Below are positions 39,640-51,271 of a stretch of 64,000 nt of DNA, in pieces. The position numbers were made by a program, and so were the translations under genes. The stretch's first letter is position 1, and every line of letters starts with the position of its first letter. Source of the stretch: Drosophila pseudoobscura (taxonomy: Eukaryota; Arthropoda; Insecta; Diptera; Drosophilidae); contig NC_046679.1 of NCBI RefSeq assembly GCF_009870125.1, positions 28,768,001-28,832,000 on the forward strand, read 5' to 3'. The notes under the pieces are model-generated. The model worked only from the letters and a program-made list of their open reading frames with translations, had not been told where the DNA came from and did not search any database.

Positions 39640-39985
39640 ACCCCCTTATTGTATGGATAAACAGAAAGCCCAAAGTTTTTTTTTCCCTCCCTCCCGCAGC
39701 CAATTTTACCATTATATTTGATTCTATGAGGAATTCGTAGAGCTACAGTCAACCCCACAATTAAAGTCAAAACCCAACCCTTTTTTATTTGAAGTAAAAA
39801 ATCGAGCGCGTATTGGCAATGAAGAAAAATTAAAAGGAATTTTTAAATTACAAATAAAAAAACGACACGTGAATCTCTTAACAGAGTGGGCTTGAAGCAT
39901 AGCTTTTATTTTTAAACCCAATAGGTTAGGTTTGTATTAAGTGAACATTAGTTGTATTAAGGATAAGATATATATTTTGGGAGTC

Positions 39986-41584
39986 CTAACCCTTGAGGCT
40001 GGTTAAACCAGCACGCATTACCTCGTCGACGAGCAGCAGATTGCCGGCTATGATTGAGCATGAGTTGATGATCTGTTTCTTGACAATGTAGTTGTCGTAG
40101 ATGCCCATATCGGCGGGCTTCATGGGCTCACCGGTGGCCAAATCGAGCCCAGCTAGATCGGGGGTCAAGCGATCCTCGGTGACGAGCTTCACAATGGTGT
40201 CCTGAGCATCGTAGCCGCTGTTGATGGCCAGAGTTTTGGGTACCACCAGCAGGGCATCTGCAAAGGCCTGAACTGCCAGGCGGGCCTTGCCCTTGATGGT
40301 GTCCTTGTAGACCAACAGCTCGTTGTAGGCACGCACCTCGAAGGCGCCAGCTCCAGGGATCAGAGCCTTGTCGCGAATTGTATTGTTGATGGCGCGCAGC
40401 CCGTCGCGAATTGCATCCTTGATCTGGAGTATGGTGTGCTTGTTGGGGCCCTTGATCAGAATGGTGACCGAAAGCGGATGCTTGCAGTCCTCCACAAAGG
40501 TGTATTTGTTCTCGCCCAGAACATGCTCGTACACGACACCTGCATAGCCGAGATGCTCCTCCTGCAGATCCTCAAAGGTGTTCAAGGCGGTCCCGCCGCA
40601 GGCCAAAGCCAAACGCTCCATGTTGCGACGCTTGGCGCGACGCAGAGCTAGTATGCCCTCCTTGGCGAGGGCATCCAGGGAAAGGGGATCTATTCCCTTC
40701 TGGTTGATCAGCACGAAAGTCTTGCCTGTGCCGTCGCACAGCGAACGCTTCAGATCGATCACCTTCTTTACACGCTGATCGATAAAATCACGCTCAGCCC
40801 GGACGAAGGCCTCGCGCTCCTCGGCTGTCTTGTAGAAGAAGCCAGAATTGACTTCAGCCTTCTCGTACTCCAGCGAGACATTGGCCGTGAGTATGTAGCA
40901 TTTTTCCAAACGTTTGGGCATCTCCGGATGGCGGCCACCATGATCCATGACCAGACCACGCACCAGCTGTGTGTCCGTGGCGGTCTTGTGCTGCATTTCC
41001 ATCAGCTCGACCATGTGCAGATCAACGGGCTCCAGGGTCCCATTCGCAATGGTCAGTATGGCGTCCACACACACCTCAGTAAGTAGATCGGCCAGAACGG
41101 GATGCACCTTAGTCTTCAGACTGGTGTTGGCCACCTCCATCAGATTCTTCTTGTTGATTTCCACCGGAACTTTGCAATTCTCGAGTACCTCGAGCGTCTT
41201 TTCACGGGCCTTGTCAAAGCCAGCGGCCATGATGCGTGGATGCAAGCCCTCCGACAAGTATATGTCAGCCTGCTTAAGCAGCTCTCCAATTAGAATCACT
41301 GTAGTTGTGGTGCCATCCCCAGTGGAATCGTCCTGGGCGGTGCTGGCCCTGGCAATCATCGACGCAGTTGGATGCTGAATTTGCATCTCATGAAGCAGGA
41401 CATTGCCGTCCTTGGTGATCTTAATGTCGCCGGCGCCAGAGACCAGCATTTTCACTGTTCCTTTCGGCCCTAGATTGGTACGCATCACATCCTGCAGACC
41501 CTTGGCGGCGCTTATGTTGATGGCCAGAGCCTGGGCGGCACGCGCAATCTCGGCCTTGGGATTCAATAAGCTAATCGAAGCCAT
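39986..41584 (-). CDS. CCT6: T-complex chaperonin subunit zeta (CCT6)
   Basis: Subunit of the eight-membered cytosolic TRiC/CCT chaperonin that folds actin and tubulin. One uninterrupted exon gives 532 residues, full length for CCT6. The zeta identity rests on the N-terminus ([19 protein letters not shown]), [31 protein letters not shown], and the [17 protein letters not shown] segment. The ATPase motifs NLGPKGT and GDGTTTT are intact, and it ends [15 protein letters not shown]. The gene has no intron here, which is worth noting because my recollection is that the D. melanogaster CCT6 is X-linked; a relocated or retroposed copy is possible. Divergent to ATPsynO, 254 bp between start codons. 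Confidence 0.93.
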   Translation of the reverse strand: MASISLLNPKAEIARAAQALAINISAAKGLQDVMRTNLGPKGTVKMLVSGAGDIKITKDGNVLLHEMQIQHPTASMIARASTAQDDSTGDGTTTTVILIGELLKQADIYLSEGLHPRIMAAGFDKAREKTLEVLENCKVPVEINKKNLMEVANTSLKTKVHPVLADLLTEVCVDAILTIANGTLEPVDLHMVELMEMQHKTATDTQLVRGLVMDHGGRHPEMPKRLEKCYILTANVSLEYEKAEVNSGFFYKTAEEREAFVRAERDFIDQRVKKVIDLKRSLCDGTGKTFVLINQKGIDPLSLDALAKEGILALRRAKRRNMERLALACGGTALNTFEDLQEEHLGYAGVVYEHVLGENKYTFVEDCKHPLSVTILIKGPNKHTILQIKDAIRDGLRAINNTIRDKALIPGAGAFEVRAYNELLVYKDTIKGKARLAVQAFADALLVVPKTLAINSGYDAQDTIVKLVTEDRLTPDLAGLDLATGEPMKPADMGIYDNYIVKKQIINSCSIIAGNLLLVDEVMRAGLTSLKG

Positions 41585-41838
41585 TTTTTTTTACAATGAA
41601 TACCTTTTATAAAGTGAAAACTGAGCTTGAAGTAAAATCGTGCGTGCGGCCTGATTTGACAAAAATTTGAACAGTATGACCATATGCCCGCCTAAACCGT
41701 TAGGTTAGCGTTAGTGCAACTATCGTTTTGCTATCGGCGCTGAGCAACCCTGGTACACGTATCGAAAGGTCTTCCAATCAGAGTAACCCTGTTGTCACAG
41801 CTGCGATTTTAGCTGAAAAATTCTTTGGACTAAAAACG

Positions 41839-42771
41839 ATGGCCTCCATTAACAAATTGGCAATTGTGGTATGTTTTGGGCATATAATAAAATAAAAGAA
41901 GCTTTTCTCAGTGCCAGGCGATGGAATTAAAATGTCAGAGTGTGAAAAATACGCGATAAAAGGCCTGCCATCGAATCAATAATTATCTAACGCGTATTTG
42001 TTGGTTATGTAATTTGCAAAAATTAACCAATTCTCGGTCTTTTTAATACAATTCAGACAGCAATAATGAAGATTAATTGAAATTTCCGCAGAGCCGTGCA
42101 CTAGCCACCGCCGCTGCTTCGACGAAGTCGGTGAAGCCTCCATTGCAGTTGTTCGGTCTGGAGGCTCGCTATGCCACCGCCTTGTACTCGGCTGCGACCA
42201 AATTGAACACGCTGGACCAGGTGGAGAAGGATCTGATCGCTTTGCAGACGTCTCTCAAGACCGATAAAAAGCTGCGCGAGAATGTGACCAGCCCGATCAT
42301 TAACAGGAAGGTCATGGCCATTGCCCTGAGGGAGGCATCCGGCAAGCTTAACTTTGCCCCAGCTACGGCCAACATTTTGGGTCTGCTGGCCGACAACGGT
42401 CGCTTGAAGAAGCTCGATAACGTCATCACCGCCTTCAGGACCATCATGGCTGCCCACCGTGGTGAGGTTGTCTGCGAAGTGGTTTCTGCCAAGCCTCTGG
42501 ACTCATCCCAGAGCAAGCAGTTGGAGGGCGCACTCAAGGTACTAGTCACCGTCCCCAGTCTCATATATCTGTCTGCTATGCTTCTATTTGACATGTCGAT
42601 CATTTGCTCTTGCAGTCTTTCTTGAAGGACAACCAGTCGCTGAAGATCACCTCTCGTGTGGATCCTAGCATCATTGGTGGTTTGATCGTTTCCATCGGCG
42701 ACAAGTACGTCGACATGAGCATTGCCACCAAAGTGAAGCTCTACACAGATGTCATGCAGACTCCTGCCTAG
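41839..42771 (+). CDS. ATPsynO: ATP synthase OSCP subunit
   Basis: Oligomycin-sensitivity-conferring protein of mitochondrial F1Fo-ATP synthase, in the peripheral stalk. Exons 41839-41868, 42092-42538 and 42616-42771 join in phase to 210 residues. The first exon supplies ten residues of the presequence (MASINKLAIV); the mature protein begins around KPPLQLFGLEARYATALYSA, typical of OSCP. The end contains the family signature RVDPSIIGGLIVSIGDKYVD. An alternative unspliced reading of intron 2 would stop soon after residue 159 and is not favoured. Confidence 0.96.
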
Positions 42772-42975
42772 GCCTGTAAGGATTAGCTCTTGATTAAATG
42801 CCAACAACCGAAGCGTTTGGAATTCATGCGGAATTTGCGAATAAACCACTCTTCACCCCCCAAATATAGCAACAAAAGGCGTTTGCAATGTGCGCTTCAG
42901 CTTCCATAATTGTATTCTTGACTGGCACAGATTGTGTTAATTCCGTGTCGGTAAACTGTTTGGCGCGCACAAACA

Positions 42976-44955
42976 TTATTTTGTACTTTTTCTGGTCGCC
43001 ATCGTCTGTACGCTTTTGTCCTCTTTCGGATCCGGAGCTGCTGGGTCCGGAGCTGCTGGATCCGCAGCTGCTGAATTTCCACTGTCGGATGGCCCTTGCT
43101 GTAACTCCGCCATCTTGGCCTGGATGGTTTTCTGCAGTTCGCTTTGCTCTGCCAGCAAGCAGTACAGCTCCTTGATGCGTGCCGCCTGCAGTTCAAGGAC
43201 CTTAGTGCTATTCGATGTAGCCGCTGTGTCGAACCAGTTGGCACCTTCTGGCAACTGTGACAGGGTTTCGCTTTTCCATTGACCGCAGTTATTGCCATTT
43301 TCATTTGTCATGCCACAGATGCATATGGGTGGACATTTGCTACAGCTTGGACCCTGGTCAAGCACTAGGACATCCGCGCAGTTCTCATCCTGCTCCTCAC
43401 CTTGGCAATTGCCTTCCGAATCGTTGGTGGAAGCGCGGCATACTCTATAGTTGGGATGATCAAGGTCCTGGAAAGCGGCACGCTCGTTAGCATCCGTTAG
43501 ATCCGACTGGAGCAATCGAATCTCACTAAGGGGCGACGGCTGGAAGGTTTCTGGACAGATATATTCGCTAGCATCGCAGCTCTCTTTTGGAGACCCTGCC
43601 ATGAGAAGGACATTAACAATATTCGGTTTATTCTTCCCAGAACAAGTCTTTCCAGGACAAGTCTTCCCAGGACAAGGCTTTTCCTGTTCCTGTCCACTCT
43701 GCATACCCTGAATAATGAGGCTCATATCAACTTTACTGGCCTTGGCAGAGGGCCCCTTAGTTGGGTACACAATGCTATTAGTGGAGGCAATGGAGAATGG
43801 TATTTTGGCTCTGCATCCCCCTGTCGGAGGGGGTCGATTCGAGCAATTTGGTTGCGGTGCAGGTGGTTGGACCATTTGCGAGGCATACTGGACCCCTTGG
43901 TCCATCATGTTGCATGCCGGACAGCACTGGCCCATCGCTTTCTTGCTTTGCATATTAGAACCAGGCCCTGATCTGGAATTACTACGATTTTTACGCTTTT
44001 GCTGTCTCTGTGGCATTTGTTGTTTCGCACTTTTCTGTTGCGGTTGCTGCTGGGACAACATTCCTCTTTGCTGGCCGAGTGTATTATTTAAGTTGAGGTA
44101 AATGCTTTCTGCGGTGTCCTGCTCTTGTTGCTGCTGCTGAGTACATTTCTGTAATGGCGGCAGCCTTGTCATTTGTTGGCATTGATCTCTGGCGTTGCTC
44201 TCCATCATTTCCCTCTGTTTGCATTGGGCGCAGGCGCTGCACGTAGGACACCTTTGTGGACATGGTATACTCTGGGACATGCAAGATTCAGTGGCTCCTG
44301 CTTGACGCCCCATCGACTGATATTCGGGGCTTACCAATTCGGAACCTCGCCCCATTTGATTGCCCCCCTGATTGTTCAAAACTGGACAAGTACTACGCAA
44401 GCATTGCGTCTGCGAATAGCTGGCAAATTTTTGGCCACCTATGCCCTGTTGATTCATCATTCCGGATGGATAGAATGGGACTGGGTACGGACGTTTTGGG
44501 TTAGTGCCTCTATTTTTGGAGCATCGCCCTTGATCATCTCTACATCTGCGAGTATTCTCACTGCCAGATCGCTTTCTCTGGCAAAGTTCATGCTTAAATC
44601 CTTCCAGGTGGCTGAAACTCATGACCTCTTGATTCGCCATTTCCGATGCGCAGCTGGCGCTTGGGCTTGGCCTTGGACTATTAGGATTAGTGCCAAGATT
44701 TTCCGACCATCGCCGTTGATCATATGTACATCTGCGAGTATTCTCAGTGACTGATTGCGTCTTCTGGCAAAGTTCATCGTTAAATCCCTTCAAGTGGCTG
44801 ACGCAGACACATGCCCATTTGCGATATGTAGCCACATCCAGATTGGACGAATTAAGATTTGCCAAATTCAACCATCTACGCGCCTCCACAATGGTGGTTG
44901 GAATGATGTAGTCTCCAATTGGCTTCTCACCACAGACGATACAGCGACGACCCAT
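42976..44955 (-). CDS. THAP-like zinc-finger orphan protein with internal repeat
   Basis: A single exon of 659 residues; I do not recognise the gene. Residues 1-55 contain C5-x2-C8, 42 residues, then C51-x2-H54, with a Trp in between (RRW), the spacing of a THAP DNA-binding finger; the AVPETY box is not evident. Residues 53-114 and 115-170 are a tandem repeat of about 62 residues (shared GF, ELCQ, ENTRRC, GTNP). The middle is Gln/Cys/Pro-rich, including CPACNMM and a short Cys-Pro-Gly-Lys-Thr repeat near 43640-43670. A coiled coil near the C-terminus (VLELQAARIKELYCLLAEQ) precedes a short Ala-Pro-Asp repeat. It is head-to-head with Zip88E and tail-to-tail with ATPsynO. THAP assignment is inference. 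Confidence 0.65.
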   Translation of the reverse strand: MGRRCIVCGEKPIGDYIIPTTIVEARRWLNLANLNSSNLDVATYRKWACVCVSHLKGFNDELCQKTQSVTENTRRCTYDQRRWSENLGTNPNSPRPSPSASCASEMANQEVMSFSHLEGFKHELCQRKRSGSENTRRCRDDQGRCSKNRGTNPKRPYPVPFYPSGMMNQQGIGGQKFASYSQTQCLRSTCPVLNNQGGNQMGRGSELVSPEYQSMGRQAGATESCMSQSIPCPQRCPTCSACAQCKQREMMESNARDQCQQMTRLPPLQKCTQQQQQEQDTAESIYLNLNNTLGQQRGMLSQQQPQQKSAKQQMPQRQQKRKNRSNSRSGPGSNMQSKKAMGQCCPACNMMDQGVQYASQMVQPPAPQPNCSNRPPPTGGCRAKIPFSIASTNSIVYPTKGPSAKASKVDMSLIIQGMQSGQEQEKPCPGKTCPGKTCSGKNKPNIVNVLLMAGSPKESCDASEYICPETFQPSPLSEIRLLQSDLTDANERAAFQDLDHPNYRVCRASTNDSEGNCQGEEQDENCADVLVLDQGPSCSKCPPICICGMTNENGNNCGQWKSETLSQLPEGANWFDTAATSNSTKVLELQAARIKELYCLLAEQSELQKTIQAKMAELQQGPSDSGNSAAADPAAPDPAAPDPKEDKSVQTMATRKSTK

Positions 44956-45105
44956 TTCAAATTTACAAAAACGGATAACAGTGGAATTTGGAATTTTATT
45001 TTACAGTATTTTCCATGCTGTGATTGGTATTTTTTTGTGGAATTTTGGACGGCGTTATCGTGTGCGTCCCAGCGTTGCATTCACCGATAAGTCCATCGGT
45101 TTTTG

Positions 45106-45122
45106 CAGCTGCGCCGCAGCTG
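45106..45122. promoter_or_regulatory. E-box inverted repeat between THAP-like gene and Zip88E
   Basis: CAGCTGCGCCGCAGCTG is an 8-1-8 inverted repeat carrying two CAGCTG E-boxes, in the 260-bp divergent spacer. A second small dyad (ACCGATAAGTCCATCGGT) lies just upstream. Function is inferred from position only. Confidence 0.35.
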
Positions 45123-45216
45123 TGTTTCTTTCTGTTTCGTTTAAAAATAGTAAATGCAACGAACTTTTGTGTGTACTGCTGTCCCAGTTTTGATGACTAA
45201 GCTTGCCAGCTGAATA

Positions 45217-46665
45217 ATGAGTTTAGCAAATGGAACTATGGCTATGATTAGCCCCCCGAATAGCAATATGGATGCAACGAATCGCGGTACCTGGGAGAAG
45301 GTCCTGGCTATGCTGATACTTGGCCTAGGCAGCTTCCTGTCTGGTATGCTTCCTGCCATTATCTCAGAGCGCAACAGGAGACGATTCCCACTGACTACGT
45401 CGCTGCTGTTGTGCTTTGGCGCGGGAATTTTGCTGGCCACAGCACTAGTTCATATACTGCCTGAGGTGAGTGTTTGCGTTGGGTTGTGTTACCCGGAATG
45501 TAATTTGAATATCCATCCATCCTCCTTCTGGCTACACCCAACAGGTGCGCGAGCAAATGAATTCGAAATTCGCTGAGGTGGCCATGTGTGGAGGTTTCTT
45601 CATCATCTACTTCATTGACGAGTTTATACACTATTTCTTCGGCGAGGCCATCCAGCATACGCACAGTCACGGCCATGAACATGAACCTGAACCCTCACAT
45701 GCACATGTCCAAACCGACCCAGACAGAGACCACAATGGATATGGCGCAATCAGTGAACGTGCGCCCTTGCTATCAGCACAGCAGCAGCCGACGTCGCATT
45801 CACATTCCCACCACAACGAAAAGTAAATCAATTGCATCCCCCTCTCGACCCTATTAATTGATTTTTTTTATATGCAATAGCCATGATCACGCCTCTTCTG
45901 GCTGTAATGATGCCAGGGTAGAGGATGCGAATGCCCGCATATGTCATACCAGCCACACGGAACCATGTGCCCAGTCCATGACGGGTACTCTCGGCCTCTT
46001 TGTTGCATTGTCTCTGCACTCGGCCATTGAGGGACTAGCGATTGGGGTACAAAACTCATCCACAAAGGTCTGTACATAGTCTGGTCTTGACATAGTTTTC
46101 AGGCCTCACAATAGACAGCCAGAGGCCGCAATCTTTAGCAAATATTAGAAGCTTCGCCAAGTTTAATCTAGTTAGATAAGCCTGCCCTCTTATGTTCTTT
46201 GTTTCTTTTTAGGTCTTATTTCTTCTTGGCGCTGTGGCTTGCCACAAATTCGTGATGGGCTTCTGCCTGGGCCTAGAGTTTCGCTCTAACCCTCAGACCA
46301 GTGTGCGCTCCCAATTCATTGGCATCTTGGTATTCGCTTTGGGTGCCGTCTGCGGCATTGCCCTGGGTATGCTTATCGTGGATGTGCCCGCCGAATGGTC
46401 TTCGAAAACTTTACCCATTGTTCAGGCTTTGGCCGGCGGCACGCTCTTCTACGTCACCGTCTGTGAAGTGATACCCCGCGAGAAGGCACGCTGGCATTCG
46501 CATCCGACGCGACGCTGGGCGGGATTTGCGCAATTTGCGACTGTTGTTGCCGGCTTTGCCACCATGTGCATTATAAACTTTTATCTTTCTGGTACGTATC
46601 GCTGTGTGGCTGCTGTCTATGGGCCGCTTCTAATCTCCGAAACCTCAATTTCAGATGAGGAATGA
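45217..46665 (+). CDS. Zip88E: ZIP-family zinc transporter
   Basis: Member of the ZRT/IRT-like (SLC39) family, predicted to move zinc or iron into the cytosol at the plasma membrane. Exons 45217-45465, 45545-45822, 45881-46067 and 46213-46665 join in phase to 388 residues. Membrane helices appear as VLAMLILGLGSFLSGMLPAI, LLLCFGAGILLATALVHILPE and the following segments. A His-rich cytosolic loop (HTHSHGHEHEPEPSHAH, and a second SHSHSHHNE) spans the 45822/45881 junction. The family signature in helix IV is LSLHSAIEGLAIG. A further intron of 63 nt (46592-46654, GTACGT...TTTCAG) could be removed in frame, giving 367 residues ending FYLSDEE. Helices V-VIII follow HKFVMGFCLGLE. Confidence 0.93.
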
Positions 46666-47566
46666 GAAGAATCTTTGTCGGCAGAAGGATGACGTTTGCG
46701 CTGTGTTTCTTTTCATTTTTAAGACATTAATTTAATTGGGCAGCTCATTGTTAATGTTTAGGAGAATTTTTTATAGATATGTACTGTAGGTTTGAAGAAT
46801 CTTTGTTATAGAATAAAATGTATTTGTATCTGGATTGACGGCTTTTAGTTGCTGCAAAAGAAGCAAATCAAATCAATTAAATTTCACACATATTTTCTAC
46901 ATTTATATTTTTCCTTTTTTTTCTCCAAAGTATCTGTTTTGTTTGTGTATTTGTTTTTGTTTCTGCTATGATAAACCTTAAGATCCTAGGTTGGTAATCA
47001 AAAAAAATCGGTAATTTTTTCTGTTTTGTTTTGTTTTTTTCTTTTGTTTTCATACCTAAACAGTTATCGTTCATTGCAATAATAATCTGCAATTATAATC
47101 TTTATGTTTTAAACGAATTAAAACAACATCTATATGTAACTATATATCTCTATACGCGTGTGTGTGTATATATATATATATTTATGTATATATAAAAGGG
47201 TTTATCTAAAGGTAATTTATGTTGGGTTGATTGTTAAGAAAAATAATGATAAAATAGCAAAATGTGCGGGGATTTGTTGGTCTCTGGATCTCTGATTAAT
47301 GCTGATTTTTAGATGGGTTTAAGGTCGGGCGGTAGGAAAGGGGATCAATATTTATAATTACGTGAGACTTTCAGATTAGATCTTATACATATCTTTGTGT
47401 ATAGTTTTTTATGTATGGGTATGCTCTTCTCAGTCCTTATTTAACTAATTTAATTTACAATCGAAACCGAAAAATCTTCTGGACTTCAGATAGGCTTTCT
47501 GGCTACCCTTTGGCCTGACACGACAGTGTAGAAAAACGAAACTTAGAACATAAATAAATCTAGTAA
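46666..47566. other. Zip88E/Cp190 convergent 3' region
   Basis: AT-rich 3'UTR-like sequence between converging genes, with AATAAA near 46813 for Zip88E. It carries a TG/TA simple repeat at about 47157-47185. No gene is supported. Confidence 0.55.
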
Positions 47567-50500
47567 TTATAGTTCCGCCTTTGCCGCAGCACTAACCCCA
47601 TTCTCATCCTCATCTTCATCATCATCGGCCCATTCGCTGATGAGACTCTTTACCTTATCCGCACTTGCCGCCTCCTCTACCTCAACGATTGCCGACGCCG
47701 ACGTCTTATCTGTGGCGGCTCCTGCATCGCTGCTGCTGTTTGGCGTGTCGTCAACCTTTGCTTCCTTTGATGCAGCCTCCACTGCTACTGTCGTCTTCCC
47801 ATCATTGTTATTTTCAGCTGTTGTCTCTGCTTCCGGCTCAATGATCTCCGCCTGGCTTGGCTGATCGGCAGGCAGTTGGGTTAGAGGCACCAGATCTGCA
47901 TCCGTCTCGGTACTGTCTGTTGTGTCTACTGTGGTCGCTGCTGCTGCTTCTATCGCTTCCAGGGGAGTACTACTCTTGTCATCTTCGGGCGACTCTGCCT
48001 GGGCTATCAATTCATCCAGCAACTCCTTGCGCATATTGTCCGTCTCCAAATGTTCCTCTTCCTCCCCCACCACATGCTCATCAGTGTTGGCAGGTAAGGC
48101 TGTACTTGAATCGATTTCCGCATCTGGCGTGGCTACATCTGCTCCTGTCGCATCTTCTTTGATGAACTCCTGCTCCTCCTCATGCTCTCGCTTGATATTA
48201 ATGTCTGTCTCTGTTTTCGTAGCAGCAGCAACAGCTGGTGCGGTGTCCTCCTCAGCCGTATCCGTGTCCACATCCATTCTTTCGTCCTGTCTAGTTGTTG
48301 TACTGGTGGCCGCGACTTCTATACCGACTTCTTCCTCGCAGCCACCGGCCGCAGCAGGCTGCTCTGCTGCACTATTGGTCTTTGATGACGTATCGTCGGT
48401 GCCCTTGTGCATCGATTTTAGAGCCAAATCAATATCGTCTTCCTCCTCCTCTTCAACGATATTGCTTTCCTCAGCCATGGGCTGGGTTTCCACTGTTTTC
48501 TCGGTCTGTTCTTTGCCGAGGACAGTCTCTGTGCTTCCAGGCTTTTCCATATCCATCATTTCATCCTCATTCTCGTCTTCGGTCCAATCGCCCGTTAACT
48601 CCTTTAGTTTTTCACTAATGTCATCGCGAGGTTTCTCTGGTTTCTGCAAAGAAAAATATTATTTAATGACACGATTCCTTTTTATATGAGAGATGGGGAA
48701 AAGACGTACCTCTTTGCTGTTCTGCTCCTCGGATTCAGCAATTAGATTCTCTGCCCATTCCAAATTGTCAATGGACTCTTTGCTCTCATCGGCCGCACTG
48801 GTGCCGGTCTCGCTCTTTTTGCCACTCTCCACTGAATCGGCAGCACCGAGTTCGCTGTAGATCTGACTGTCGTCGTACTCCTCTTCGGTGCCGGCCAGGG
48901 ATTTGACATCGCCCTCTTGCTTTGCGTTTTCCGCCTCCGGCTCGCTGAGTACCATTACCACACCGCCGGCTGCGGCGCCTGCTTGTTGTTGATTCAGCTG
49001 CGAGAGAATCTCCTTTCGTTGCTCGTCTGTGAGCTCCACTTCATTGCCATCAGCTCCAACGAACTTCACCTCCTGCGGCTGCTCCAAATCCTCATGCTCC
49101 TCCTCCTCCACTTCTTGATCAGCGCTGACCCGCTGCGCTGCTATGGCACTGTGGGCAGGCAAACTGATGTTTGAGAGTATGCGAACCTTGCCCTCCGGCT
49201 CTTGCTCTTGCTCTTCCTCAGGTTCCTCTTCTTCGTCGTCCTGTGAGCCTTGATACTCCTCATCCGTCTCATCAATGATGCCATCCTCCAGGGCCTGGGT
49301 CTTGTGGTAGCCCTTCATGTGCTTGTACAGCTGCAGCTCTTGATCAAAGACCTTGTTGCAATAGATGCACTGTTGCTTGTTCTCGTCCGTGTGTGCCTCA
49401 TTGATGTGACCCTCGAGGTCGGCTTTGGTCAAAAACGTTTGATCGCAGAGGGCACACTCGGCGAAAGTGTAGAGCTGCGATTTGATCTGGTGATCCGTGT
49501 ACATGTGGAAATGCAACTCCCTGTTGTTGGCCGATCGCCAGCCGCAATGCTCGCACAGTGCCGGGTCGATGGTTTCCTTATGCGTGTTAATGAGATGCCG
49601 CCTGAAGCCCCTGTACGAAGGAATGCTAATGGGCCGTCCATTCACTCCACACCGTAGACACAGCCAGGGACCTGATGACAAATTGAAACGAATATTTATT
49701 AGCAAAATGTTTGGGTATTAAGATTAAACAACATTCTACGTACCGGTGGTATTCTCAGCTCCCTGTGCAATCAAAGTATGCATCGTCTTGCTGTCGATTC
49801 GACGCTTCTGGGCTGATGCCGCTGCCGTGGAGCTGGCTGTTGTCGCTGCTGCTGCCGCTGCTGATGTCTGGGCTGGGACGGACTGCGCTACTGCTGATGT
49901 CTTTTGCTGGGTCGTTGCCGTTGCCTTCTGCTGTGACGTTATCAACGGTGTGGATTTGTCCGTTTTGAAAGAAACATGCAGCTTCTTGTGCGGCGATGTG
50001 GGTCCCCCCGATGCCGATGAGGATTGAGTTGGCGCAGTGGCTGCTACTGCTGGCGAACCCCGCTTCACAGGTGAGGCTGCCTTCTCTGCGGGACTATTAG
50101 TTGGCGTATTGTTGGGCATAATCTTTAGCTTGATGTTCTTGTGGCCCTTGACGATATGCGGATACTGTCGCAAGACTTCGGCTATGATTTTGGTGTGATT
50201 CAGCTTGGCATTGGATGAATCCTTCACAATAATCGTCGGCGTCTGGCTGGGCGAGTCCTGTTTGAGGATGATGGTCGTTGTGCCATGCTCCAGCTGGGTC
50301 TGTGAGCCCTGCTGGGGAGTTGTCGGCTGGTTTTGCTTGGATGTGGATGGCTGCGGTGGCAAATCGTCGTCATCATCGTCTGCATGGACATCATCGTAGA
50401 GCATGCCGCCATCGTATTCAGGATCGTTGTCACCAAATTCGGCCGCAATTTGCTTACGCATCCGCTGTTGTTCGGCAAATTCTTTGACCTCCTCTAGGCT

Positions 50501-51271
50501 GGGCTTCTTCGAAGGCGGCGACAGGAGACTCGTCTGTGCCGGTCGCTTATTGTTGTTGTATCCCTTGCGCAGCTGCTCAAAGGGAGAGGTGGGCTCTTGT
50601 TTGTTGCTTGTCGTCGTCCGAATCATTGTGTTCCCTATGCTCGCACGCTGGAAATTTGGCCTCAATGTGGCTCCCGAGGCTGCCCCCACAACTGTGTTGC
50701 TGACAACGCGGCTCTGCTGGGTCGGTACTGTTACGCGCTGTTGGGGACTACCTGTATTAATGGCTGGTCCCACTGTCCGGCGTCGTATACCCTTCGGACT
50801 GGGAGGCTAAAAAAGAGGCAATAAAAATGAGTCTATGATTTGAAATATGATGAAACAATCAGCACTCACCCTCTGCTGGCGATTAACATTCTCCATGGTG
50901 CGACGATGTGCCTCCAATAGCTTCAGCAGCACTGTCATGTTCATCTCCTTGGCGGTGCGCAGCAGCTTGCCATACATTTTCAACTCAAACTCCAGGGTGC
51001 CCGTGTACATAAAGTTGACAATGGGCACCACAACATCCGCCTGGAACTCGTTGGGCATGATGAGGGCGTCGTCGACTATTTCGCACTGTTGCTCCAGAGC
51101 ATTGAAATAGTCGGTGCAAGCGCTTAGAACCAGGCGATGCACTTTTAATTGTGAATTATCACGGAACTGCAGTGTTAGGTCGCAGTAGTCAGTTTTGTTA
51201 AAGAAATTCTGCAGCTTCTGCAGGAAGAAGACTCCCCAGTTGTCCACTTTGACCGATTTCACTTCTCCCAT
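47567..51271 (-). CDS. Cp190: Centrosomal/insulator protein CP190
   Basis: Insulator cofactor that binds chromatin boundaries with CTCF, Su(Hw) and BEAF-32, and associates with centrosomes in mitosis. Exons on the minus strand (50870-51271, 49744-50806, 48710-49671, 47567-48643) join in phase to 1167 residues. The BTB/POZ domain occupies residues 1-130 (VHRLVLSACTDYFNALEQQC; FMYTGTLEFELKMYGKLL). A D-rich linker with a YDDVHADDDDDD stretch follows, then four C2H2 fingers starting CLRCGVNG, CEHCGW, CALCDQ and CIYCNK. The C-terminal third is a Glu/Asp/Thr/Ala-rich tail ending AAAKAEL. It is somewhat longer than the D. melanogaster protein as I recall it, and the extra length appears to be low-complexity sequence in the linker and tail. 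Confidence 0.96.
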
